A stretch of 64,000 bases of DNA from Prosapia bicincta (Eukaryota; Arthropoda; Insecta; Hemiptera; Cercopidae), in the NCBI GenBank assembly GCA_036971475.1, contig JBAIZL010000024.1:321001-385000 (forward strand), in the 5' to 3' direction. The notes under the pieces were generated by a model. That model made no database searches and was not told the origin of the DNA. It saw only the letters and a list, made by a program, of their open reading frames with translations. Shown here piece after piece: positions 34,351 through 45,900 of this stretch; within the stretch, counting starts at the first letter, position 1, and every line of letters starts with the position of its first letter. The translations under genes and the position numbers were made by a program.

Positions 34351-34861
34351 TTTTTTAATATTTTCAAACCAACGCGTTGAAGTTGAAAGGATTTTTCTTT
34401 TTTTTAAAGAAATATATCTCATTTATAAAATACATTTGCATAAACTGTGTTTCTTTTATACAGCTTTATTGAATTTGAACAATAGTTATCAATATTGCAT
34501 TCTTTTGCAGGTATAAAAATTTTTATATTTAGTAAAATGATGTAAACTAACTCGCAATTACCAGTTTATTTACTAATACGACGTTTAAATTACAATGCCA
34601 CCATATTCAATGAGTTGAAGTCTTATGACTAAGAAAACATAATTAGGACTAAAATTACTTTCATATTTTATTTTTATTTATAATTAGGGCTTTTTGTTTT
34701 TATAACTCACTGAAGGTGACACGTCGCTTGAGTAGATAAACTATTTATGGCGAGTTAGTGTACATCTCTATTAACACTATCTGCACCTCACAAACTAAGC
34801 TCACGGATTTATTTTAAATATGAGATTTGTTATTTCACTGGTGTATTTGAACAGTATATGA

Positions 34862-34863
<2 letters not shown>

Positions 34864-34927
<64 letters not shown>
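34864..34927. repeat. (TA)n microsatellite
   Basis: About 32 TA units, directly followed by the hairpin at 34928. Confidence 0.95.
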
Positions 34928-34930
<3 letters not shown>

Positions 34931-35040
34931 GTTAATATATTACTATTGTAAGTAATTTTATCCACCATTAAGTACAATGATTTTACCTCATTGCACTTAA
35001 TGGTGGATAAAATTACTTACAATAGTAATATATTAACTTC
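34928..35040. repeat. Palindromic hairpin, 53-bp stem and 7-nt loop
   Basis: Arm 34928-34980 is the reverse complement of 34988-35040 with one mismatch (A versus G in the TACAATG/TGCAATG position). The loop is TTTTACC. TA microsatellites lie on both sides. It looks like a foldback MITE or snap-back copy; if transcribed it would form a long hairpin RNA. Confidence 0.9.
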
Positions 35041-35070
35041 ATAAGTGCAACGGAAAAACAATGGATAACG

Positions 35071-35075
35071 TAATA

Positions 35076-35107
<32 letters not shown>
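35071..35107. repeat. (TA)n microsatellite, interrupted
   Basis: TA-rich tract with one irregular ATTATA break. Confidence 0.9.
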
Positions 35108-35180
35108 CGCAATATGTATTCTTGTGTATTAATAAAGAACATAAGTTAAAACACAAATACAAGAATTATAATTGAATTTA

Positions 35181-35229
35181 CAATTCAAAGCTTTTCGTTG
35201 GCTAACAGTACCAACATCATCAGAAATAT
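35181..35229 (-). ncRNA. Hammerhead-ribozyme-like motif
   Basis: On the minus strand: core CTGATGA (35217-35223), one extra T, helix II GTTGG/CCAAC around a loop of about nine bases, GAAA (35193-35196) and the palindromic helix III AAGCTT, with cleavage predicted after the T before GAATTG. Stem I is weak (G-T, A-T, A-T, T-A). Sequence 3' of it resembles a retroelement end (ATTCTTGTATTTGTG). Confidence 0.5.
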
Positions 35230-35331
35230 TAAACAATTGAATTTTAATATTATATATTAAATATGGTGATATGTTTTCTTGTAATATAGTTAATAAATTA
35301 AAAATATTTCAAAAACAAGAATACTTTTAAT

Positions 35332-36065
35332 TAGGGATGGACCGATTCCGATTCTCGATTCCAGGAATCGTCGATTCTAGGTGGTATCGAGGAATCGTCG
35401 ATACTCGATTCTTCATCATAAAAGTGTCGATTCCGATTCCTATTTTGTTAACTATTAAAATATGCGTGTGGAGTAATTTATTACCAAACAAAATTTATTA
35501 CTAAAATTTATTATATTTGTGTGGAAAAATAATTAATTACCAACTATGCCTTATTTATGTATTAGCTGATTTGAATGAATTAAATGATTAAAGTAAAAGA
35601 AAATATTATTATTTATGAAGCAACAGCAATCAAGATCGTAACCATTTCTGTTCGTTTGACATCGCTCGTCTCTCTCTCTCTCTCACTAAATGTCAGAACA
35701 AAACACAAAAAAGTACAGTAAAAACTCGATTAACCGTCACCGTCGGAACCGTGGCCATGACGGTTGAGCGAATAGACGGATAACAGAAACATTGTATTAT
35801 TCCTCCGAAACTTAACCTTAATAAATTATATTATAGACAGATATCACTCTCACGGTTGAAGGTTTTGTGTAGCCTATTACATTAAAACAGAACTTTTAAA
35901 AGGTTTTGCCATATGACCAAGATGTTAACTAAATTAATGATTAGAGAACTAGCATGTAAGCTAATATAACTTGAAAGAATCGAGAATCAAGAATCGACTA
36001 AAGAATCGAGAATTGAAAGGAAAATTTTAGAATCGGAATCGAAAATTTTAGGAATCGGCCCATCC

Positions 36066-36068
<3 letters not shown>
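35332..36068. mobile_element. hAT-like non-autonomous element, copy 1
   Basis: Ends are TAGGGATGG..CCGATTCCGATT and its complement ATCGGCCCATCCCTA, with internal clusters of GATTC/GAATC. The TAGGG start and lack of coding capacity suggest a hAT-type MITE. A pogo/Tigger-like end (CAGTAAAAACTCGATTAACC) lies inside at about 35715, with no second terminus seen. The right end runs straight into (TA)n. Confidence 0.7.

Positions 36069-36140
<72 letters not shown>
36069..36140. repeat. (AT)n microsatellite between two element copies
   Basis: About 36 AT units joining the right end of copy 1 to the left end of copy 2. Confidence 0.95.
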
Positions 36141-36143
<3 letters not shown>

Positions 36144-36934
36144 GGATGGGCCGATTCCGATTTTCGATTCCAGGAATCGTCGATTCTAGGTGGTATCGAG
36201 GAATCGTCGATACTCGATTCTTCATTCATAAAAGTGTCGATTTCGATTCCTATTTTGTTAACTATTAAAATATGCGTGTGGAGTAATTTATTACCAAACA
36301 AAATTTATTATATTTGTGTGGAAAAATAATTAATTACCAACTATGTCTTATTTATGTATTAGTTGATTTGAATGAATTAAATGATTAAAGTAAACGAAAA
36401 TATTATTATTTATGAAGCAACAGCAATCAAGATCGTAACCATTTCTGGTCGTTTGACATCGCTCGTCTCTCTCTCTCTCTCTCTCTCACTAGAGTGGGTT
36501 CGATACTCTCTTTTGCTCTCTCTCTCTCACCCACGTGTCTTACTGCCACTGATTTATAGATGTCAGAACAAAACACAAAAAAGTACAGTAAAAACTCGAT
36601 TAACCGTCACCGTCGGAACCGTGGCCATGACGGTTGAGCGAATACACGGATAACAGAAACACTGTATTATTCCTCCGAAACTTAACCTTAATAAATTATA
36701 TTATAGACAGATATCACTCTCACGGTTGAAGGTTTTGTGTAGCCTATTACATTAAAACAGAACTTTTAAAAGGTTTTGCCATATGACCAAGATGTTAACT
36801 AAATTAATTATTAGAGAACTAGCGTATAAGCTAATATAACTTGAAAGAATCGAGAATCGAGTAAAGAATCGAGAATCGAAAGGAAAATTTTAGAATCGGA
36901 ATCGGAATCGAAAATTATAGGAATCGGCCCATCC

Positions 36935-36937
<3 letters not shown>
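36141..36937. mobile_element. hAT-like non-autonomous element, copy 2
   Basis: Same ends and order as copy 1, but it keeps about 75 bp around a CT-rich stretch (36470-36560) that copy 1 lacks. High similarity and the shared TA tail suggest a tandem duplication of element plus microsatellite. The same internal pogo-like end occurs near 36586. The 90-codon plus frame at 36381 is a CT-repeat by-product. Confidence 0.7.

Positions 36938-36992
<55 letters not shown>
36938..36992. repeat. (TA)n microsatellite after copy 2
   Basis: About 27 TA units directly after the element end, mirroring the tract after copy 1. Confidence 0.95.
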
Positions 36993-36993
<1 letters not shown>

Positions 36994-38600
36994 TATATCT
37001 GGTTTTAAATACAATTGAAGGTTTTGTGGTATATCTTACTCTCAAGAACATAGGTTTCTAATATTTATTTACATTTGCTTCAGAAATTTCTACTTATTTT
37101 GAGTCTAGTTTTAAAGCTACATAATAAACAATACAGAGTACAATAGCGTAAATTATAATCAAGAAATAAGGTACAGGGAATACAAGTGGTTGAAAAAGCA
37201 ATAGTCTATAAATATCTTGAACACCCAATTCAGATCAATTTGTTAGTGGGGTCAGAATTATGCTGCGTTAGAGAAGTGAACATAGAGCTTTGAAACAGTT
37301 ATATTCTGTGTAGGTATTAGTTTTTCTTGCTTATATTTTGAATGTTATATTAAAAATGTTTTATTTGTTAGGATAGTAGGCCCTAATAGGATTTTATTTC
37401 AATATATCTTAAATATTGTTTGAAAATTTTGGGACTGCTTTGAAAGTATGGTTGTTCTACAAGAGAAAAATCGCCAAAATAAACGATGACTAGGATAAGC
37501 CGTGAAACGGTGTTTAGTGATTTCCTTTTGTGCGGCTCTTTGTCCTTAACATCAACACAACAATGCTGGTAATTCAGGTCGTTAAAATGCTTTCGACGTA
37601 CTGTAAAGAGAGACGCGGCCTTTCCATTAAAATTCGGTCATTCTATAGAGCCCATTGAATACGGTTAACAGGTGTATTGCCAATGCCTTCACAATACGAG
37701 TAAATATTAGTCTAAGAGCCGTAGGCTATTGTCGTTGCCAAATCTATAAGTGTATGTGGAAATAATTTAAAATAGAAACTAGGTCTAAGATCTCTCTATG
37801 GTAATGTGCAAATCTTGGAAAAATTCCAAATACAGGGTGGCTGATACTTTTTTATATATCTTTTCCGTTATTAAGATTTTAGAGAAAAGGGGGATGGGTT
37901 TTATTTTTTTAGAGGGAGAGTTACTTTTATAATTATGTTGGGCCATTGGACGAACACCTGATTCAAAATCATTGCTTGAGCTAAAATGAAATACACTAAA
38001 TAAAAACGAACATTTTCTCTCAAAACATGTGGTTTCATTATGTATAACACTCGGGATCTGCGTATAAGAATACATGTGGTCTTGATATCTGTATACAACG
38101 CGTATGTGGACTGCATATATAGTATACGTGTGGTCTAGATATCTGTAAAAACTGTATTCCACACCCCTACGTTTGTTATTAAATGCTAGTGTGCAGCCCT
38201 ACCTGGATCCGACACTGATATCCACTAGTATAAACTGAATAAATTTATATTTAAATATTTAAATTATTTTAATTTTGTAAAATTTTTATTTCTTTACCTT
38301 TAGACGATTAAAATTAGTTTTAACTATTTATTTTATTTTGATTAGTTTTCGTTTATGGAAATTTCATTTTAAATAACGCTTGAGGTAGGCGATGATAACC
38401 CTTGATTGATTTTTCGTCTGGAAAAAAATTTGATTAAAGAAAGCATTGCTCAAGTAGAATCACAGGAGGAAGGTTAGGTATTCCTTCTATTAGCCCACAG
38501 TCTCCTAATATGTATATATCTTGTACAAACTTTCAATCAATTTTAAAAGCCATTTATTAAGACAATAATAGTTCAATACATAGATCATTCTTGACAAAAA
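36993..38600. other. No confident gene
   Basis: A 125-codon minus frame at 37785-38162 exists but has no recognisable motif and consists partly of short internal repeats (ATACGTGTGGTC-like units at about 38065-38145). The sequence CAGGGTGGCTGATAC at about 37834 could be a transposon end, unproven. Confidence 0.35.
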
Positions 38601-39815
38601 AATTAAAATAGGTGCAGCAAAACAGCACAGTTCATAAATATCTAATAATTACTATAATAGTAGGCCTATATTGTTCTGCACAACACGATATGTTCATATT
38701 AATCTCCTTAGAGTAAATAGCACTCACTTTAACACAATTAAAATAGGTGCAGCAAAACAGCACATTTCATAAATATCTAATAATTACTATAATAGTAGGC
38801 CTATATTGTTCTGCACAACACGATATGTTCATATTAATCTCCTTAGAGTAAATAGCACTCACTTTAACACAATTAAAATAGGTGCAGCAAAACAGCACAG
38901 TTCATAAATATCTAATAATTACTATAATAGTAGGCCTATATTGTTCTGCACAACACGATATGTTCATATTAATCTCCTTAGAGTAAATAGCACTCACTTT
39001 AACACAATTAAAATAGGTGCAGCAAAACAGCACATTTCATAAATATCTAATAATTACTATAATAGTAGGCCTATATTGTTCTGCACAACACGATATGTTC
39101 ATATTAATCTCCTTAGAGTAAATAGCACTCACTTTAACACAATTAAAATAGGTGCAGCAAAACAGCACAGTTCATAAATATCTAATAATTACTATAATAG
39201 TAGGCCTATATTGTTCTGCACAACACGATATGTTCATATTAATCTCCTTAGAGTAAATAGCACTCACTTTAACATAATTAAAATAGGTGCAGCAAAACAG
39301 CACAGTTCATAAATATCTAATAATTACTATAATAGTAGGCCTATATTGTTCTGCACAACACGATATGTTCATATTAATCTCCTTAGAGTAAATAGCACTC
39401 ACTTTAACATAATTAAAATAGGTGCAGCAAAACAGCACAGTTCATAAATATCTAATAATTACTATAATAGTAGGCCTATATTGTTCTGCGCAACACGATA
39501 TGTTCATATTAATCTCCTTAGAGTAAATAGCACTCACTTTAACACAATTAAAATAGGTGCAGCAAAACAGCACAGTTCATAAATATCTAATAATTACTAT
39601 AATAGTAGGGCTATATTGTTCTGCACAACACGATATGTTCATATTAATCTCCTTAGAGTAAATAGCACTCACTTTAACATAATTAAAATAGGTGCAGCAA
39701 AACAGCACAGTTCATAAATATCTAATAATTACTATAATAGTAGGCCTATATTGTTCTGCGCAACACGATATGTTCATATTAATCTCCTTAGAGTAAATAG
39801 CACTCACTTTAACAT
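38601..39815. repeat. 135-bp tandem array, nine copies
   Basis: Units start every 135 bp from 38601 and contain AATAGGTGCAGC, TAGGCCTATATTG and GATATGTTCATATT. In the first five units CACAGTTCAT and CACATTTCAT alternate, so part of the array spread as a 270-bp dimer. Other differences are single bases (AACACAATTA/AACATAATTA, CTGCACAAC/CTGCGCAAC). Confidence 0.95.
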
Positions 39816-39971
39816 AATTAAAAATGGTAACAAAAATACAGGCTTTCGGACAACTCTGAGCTCTTAACTACTAAATGACAACGAAACAAAACATTAAAAA
39901 TCACAATATTCTTTAATATGTTACTAATAGCACCAGCCACGCAAACTACAAACAAATAAAGGTTTAAATGT
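39816..39971. other. Junction between the 135-bp and 109-bp arrays
   Basis: Unique AT-rich sequence. It contains GCACCAGCCAC (39930-39940), the inverse complement of GTGGCTGGTGC from the 109-bp unit that starts 32 bp later, a small inversion at the array edge. Confidence 0.6.
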
Positions 39972-42900
39972 AATGTGGCTGGTGCAACCCTCCCGCAACA
40001 TCCCAGCTGCTACCACTGTTGCTGCCGGTGTTGTGCATCACGTGTATGTCCCGGGACCATCTAAAGACATCCGACACCATAATGTGGCTGGTGCAACCCT
40101 CCCGCAACATCCCAGCTGCTACCACTGTTGCTGCCGGTGTTGTGCATCACGTGTATGTCCCGGGACCATCTAAAGGCATCCGACACCATAATGTGGCTGG
40201 TGCAACCCTCCCGCAACATCCCAGCTGCTACCACTGTTGCTGCCGGTGATGTGCATCACGTATATGTCCCGGGACCATCTAAAGGCATCCGACACCATAA
40301 TGTGGCTGGTGCAACCCTCCCGCAACATCCCAGCTGCTACCACTGTTGCTGCCGGTGTTGTGCATCACGTGTATGTCCCGGGACCATCTAAAGACATCCG
40401 ACACCATAATGTGGCTGGTGCAACCCTCCCGCAACATCCCAGCTGCTACCACTGTTGCTGCCGGTGTTGTGCATCACGTGTATGTCCCGGGACCATCTAA
40501 AGGCATCCGACACCATAATGTGGCTGGTGCAACCCTCCCGCAACATCCCAGCTGCTACCACTGTTGCTGCCGGTGTTGTGCATCACGTGTATGTCCCGGG
40601 ACCATCTAAAGGCATCCGACACCATAATGTGGCTGGTGCAACCCTCCCGCAACATCCCAGCTGCTACCACTGTTGCTGCCGGTGATGTGCATCACGTATA
40701 TGTCCCGGGACCATCTAAAGGCATCCGACACCATAATGTGGCTGGTGCAACCCTCCCGCAACATCCCAGCTGCTACCACTGTTGCTGCCGGTGATGTGCA
40801 TCACGTATATGTCCCGGGACCATCTAAAGGCATCCGACACCATAATGTGGCTGGTGCAACCCTCCCGCAACATCCCAGCTGCTACCACTGTTGCTGCCGG
40901 TGATGTGCATCACGTATATGTCCCGGGACCATCTAAAGGCATCCGACACCATAATGTGGCTGGTGCAACCCTCCCGCAACATCCCAGCTGCTACCACTGT
41001 TGCTGCCGGTGATGTGCATCACGTATATGTCCCGGGACCATCTAAAGGCATCCGACACCATAATGTGGCTGGTGCAACCCTCCCGCAACATCCCAGCTGC
41101 TACCACTGTTGCTGCCGGTGATGTGCATCACGTATATGTCCCGGGACCATCTAAAGGCATCCGACACCATAATGTGGCTGGTGCAACCCTCCCGCAACAT
41201 CCCAGCTGCTACCACTGTTGCTGCCGGTGATGTGCATCACGTATATGTCCCGGGACCATCTAAAGGCATCCGACACCATAATGTGGCTGGTGCAACCCTC
41301 CCGCAACATCCCAGCTGCTACCACTGTTGCTGCCGGTGATGTGCATCACGTATATGTCCCGGGACCATCTAAAGGCATCCGACACCATAATGTGGCTGGT
41401 GCAACCCTCCCGCAACATCCCAGCTGCTACCACTGTTGCTGCCGGTGTTGTGCATCACGTATATGTCCCGGGACCATCTAAAGACATCCGACACCATAAT
41501 GTGGCTGGTGCAACCCTCCCGCAACATCCCAGCTGCTACCACTGTTGCTGCCGGTGTTGTGCATCACGTATATGTCCCGGGACCATCTAAAGACATCCGA
41601 CACCATAATGTGGCTGGTGCAACCCTCCCGCAACATCCCAGCTGCTACCACTGTTGCTGCCGGTGATGTGCGTCACGTATATGTCCCGGGACCATCTAAA
41701 GGCATCCGACACCATAATGTGGCTGGTGCAACCCTCCCGCAACATCCCAGCTGCTACCACTGTTGCTGCCGGTGTTGTGCATCACGTATATGTCCCGGGA
41801 CCATCTAAAGACATCCGACACCATAATGTGGCTGGTGCAACCCTCCCGCAACATCCCAGCTGCTACCACTGTTGCTGCCGGTGATGTGCGTCACGTATAT
41901 GTCCCGGGACCATCTAAAGGCATCCGACACCATAATGTGGCTGGTGCAACCCTCCCGCAACATCCCAGCTGCTACCACTGTTGCTGCCGGTGATGTGCGT
42001 CACGTATATGTCCCGGGACCATCTAAAGGCATCCGACACCATAATGTGGCTGGTGCAACCCTCCCGCAACATCCCAGCTGCTACCACTGTTGCTGCCAGT
42101 GATGTGCATCACGTATATGTCCCGGGACCATCTAAAGGCATCCGACACCATAATGTGGCTGGTGCAACCCTCCCGCAACATCCCAGCTGCTACCACTGTT
42201 GCTGCCGGTGATGTGCGTCACGTATATGTCCCGGGACCATCTAAAGGCATCCGACACCATAATGTGGCTGGTGCAACCCTCCCGCAACATCCCAGCTGCT
42301 ACCACTGTTGCTGCCGGTGATGTGCATCACGTATATGTCCCGGGACCATCTAAAGACATCCGACACCATAATGTGGCTGGTGCAACCCTCCCGCAACATC
42401 CCAGCTGCTACCACTGTTGCTGCCGGTGATGTGCATCACGTATATGTCCCGGGACCATCTAAAGACATCCGACACCATAATGTGGCTGGTGCAACCCTCC
42501 CGCAACATCCCAGCTGCTACCACTGTTGCTGCCGGTGATGTGCATCACGTATATGTCCCGGGACCATCTAAAGACATCCGACACCATAATGTGGCTGGTG
42601 CAACCCTCCCGCAACATCCCAGCTGCTACCACTGTTGCTGCCGGTGATGTGCATCACGTATATGTCCCGGGACCATCTAAAGACATCCGACACCATAATG
42701 TGGCTGGTGCAACCCTCCCGCAACATCCCAGCTGCTACCACTGTTGCTGCCGGTGATGTGCATCACGTATATGTCCCGGGACCATCTAAAGGCATCCGAC
42801 ACCATAATGTGGCTGGTGCAACCCTCCCGCAACATCTCAGCTGCTACCACTGTTGCTGCCGGTGATGTGCGTCACGTGTATGTCCCGGGACCATCTAAAG

Positions 42901-45900
42901 GCATCCGACACCACAATGTGGCTGGTGCAACCCTCCCGCAACATCCCAGCTGCTACCACTGTTGCTGCCGGTGATGTGCGTCACGTATATGTCCCGGGAC
43001 CATCTAAAGGCATCCGACACCACAATGTGGCTGGTGCAACCCTCCCGCAACATCCCAGCTGCTACCACTGTTGCTGCCGGTGATGTGCGTCACGTATATG
43101 TCCCGGGACCATCTAAAGGCATCCGACACCATAATGTGGCTGGTGCAACCCTCCCGCAACATCCCAGCTGCTACCACTGTTGCTGCCGGTGATGTGCATC
43201 ACGTATATGTCCCGGGACCATCTAAAGGCATCCGACACCACAATGTGGCTGGTGCAACCCTCCCGCAACATCCCAGCTGCTACCACTGTTGCTGCCGGTG
43301 ATGTGCATCACGTATATGTCCCGGGACCATCTAAAGGCATCCGACACCACAATGTGGCTGGTGCAACCCTCCCGCAACATCCCAGCTGCTACCACTGTTG
43401 CTGCCGGTGATGTGCGTCACGTATATGTCCCGGGACCATCTAAAGGCATCCGACACCATAATGTGGCTGGTGCAACCCTCCCGCAACATCCCAGCTGCTA
43501 CCACTGTTGCTGCCGGTGATGTGCGTCACGTATATGTCCCGGGACCATCTAAAGGCATCCGACACCATAATGTGGCTGGTGCAACCCTCCCGCAACATCC
43601 CAGCTGCTACCACTGTTGCTGCCGGTGATGTGCATCACGTATATGTCCCGGGACCGTCTAAAGGCATCCGACACCATAATGTAGCTGGTGCAACCCTCCC
43701 GCAACATCCCAGCTGCTACCACTGTTGCTGCCGGTGATGTGCATCACGTATATGTCCCGGGACCATCTAAAGGCATCCGATACCATAATGTGGCTGGTGC
43801 AACCCTCCCGCAACATCCCAGCTGCTACCACTGTTGCTGCCGGTGATGTGCATCACGTATATGTCCCGGGACCATCTAAAGGCATCCGACACCATAATGT
43901 GGCTGGTGCAACCCTCCCGCAACATCCCAGCTGCTACCACTGTTGCTGCCGGTGATGTGCATCACGTATATGTCCCGGGACCATCTAAAGGCATCCGACA
44001 CCATAATGTGGCTGGTACAACCCTCCCGCAACATCCCAGCTGCTACCACTGTTGCTGCCGGTGATGTGCGTCACGTATATGTCCCGGGACCATCTAAAGA
44101 CATCCGACACCATAATGTGGCTGGTGCAACCCTCCCGCAACATCCCAGCTGCTATCACTGTTGCTGCCGGTGATGTGCGTCACGTATATGTCCCGGGACC
44201 ATCTAAAGGCATCCGATACCATAATGTGGCTGGTGCAACCCTCCCGCAACATCCCAGCTGCTACCACTGTTGCTGCCGGTGATGTGCATCACGTATATGT
44301 CCCGGGACCATCTAAAGGCATCCGATACCATAATGTGGCTGGTGCAACCCTCCCGCAACATCCCAGCTGCTACCACTGTTGCTGCCGGTGATGTGCGTCA
44401 CGTATATGTCCCGGGACCATCTAAAGGCATCCGATACCATAATGTGGCTGGTGCAACCCTCCCGCAACATCCCAGCTGCTACCACTGTTGCTGCCGGTGA
44501 TGTGCATCACGTATATGTCCCGGGACCATCTAAAGGCATCCGATACCATAATGTGGCTGGTGCAACCCTCCCGCAACATCCCAGCTGCTACCATTGTTGC
44601 TGCCGGTGATGTGCATCACGTATATGTCCCGGGACCATCTAAAGGCATCCGACACCATAATGTGGCTGGTGCAACCCTCCCGCAACATCCCAGCTGCTAC
44701 CACTGTTGCTGCCGGTGATGTGCGTCACGTATATGTCCCGGGACCATCTAAAGGCATCCGACACCATAATGTGGCTGGTGCAACCCTCCCGCAACATCCC
44801 AGCTGCTATCACTGTTGCTGCCGGTGATGTGCGTCACGTATATGTCCCGGGACCATCTAAAGACATCCGACACCATAATGTGGCTGGTGCAACCCTCCCG
44901 CAACATCTCAGCTGCTACCACTGTTGCTGCCGGTGATGTGCGTCACGTATATGTCCCGGGACCATCTAAAGACATCCGACACCATAATGTGGCTGGTGCA
45001 ACCCTCCCGCAACATCTCAGCTGCTACCACTGTTGCTGCCGGTGATGTGCATCACGTATATGTCCCGGGACCATCTAAAGGCATCCGACACCATAATGTG
45101 GCTGGTGCAACCCTCCCGCAACATCCCAGCTGCTACCACTGTTGCTGCCGGTGATGTGCATCACGTATATGTCCCGGGACCATCTAAAGGCATCCGACAC
45201 CATAATGTGGCTGGTGCAACCCTCCCGCAACATCCCAGCTGCTACCACTGTTGCTGCCGGTGTTGTGCATCACGTATATGTCCCGGGACCATCTAAAGAC
45301 ATCCGACACCATAATGTGGCTGGTGCAACCCTCCCGCAACATCCCAGCTGCTACCACTGTTGCTGCCGGTGATGTGCATCACGTATATGTCCCGGGACCA
45401 TCTAAAGACATCCGACACCATAATGTGGCTGGTGCAACCCTCCCGCAACATCCCAGCTGCTACCACTGTTGCTGCCGGTGATGTGCATCACGTATATGTC
45501 CCGGGACCATCTAAAGGCATCCGACACCATAATGTGGCTGGTGCAACCCTCCCGCAACATCCCAGCTGCTACCACTGTTGCTGCCGGTGATGTGCATCAC
45601 GTATATGTCCCGGGACCATCTAAAGGCATCCGACACCATAATGTGGCTGGTGCAACCCTCCCGCAACATCCCAGCTGCTACCACTGTTGCTGCCGGTGTT
45701 GTGCATCACGTATATGTCCCGGGACCATCTAAAGACATCCGACACCATAATGTGGCTGGTGCAACCCTCCCGCAACATCCCAGCTGCTACCACTGTTGCT
45801 GCCGGTGATGTGCATCACGTATATGTCCCGGGACCATCTAAAGGCATCCGACACCATAATGTGGCTGGTGCAACCCTCCCGCAACATCCCAGCTGCTACC

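Noticed and set aside
35998..36225. Minus frame with a Tyr-Ile repeat
   Set aside because: Direct translation of the AT microsatellite; the same applies to 36811-37014.
36381..36653. 90-codon plus frame with a Ser-Leu repeat
   Set aside because: Produced by a CT microsatellite inside a hAT-like element.
37785..38162. 125-codon minus frame
   Set aside because: Composition and short internal repeats suggest chance; no domain or splice context.
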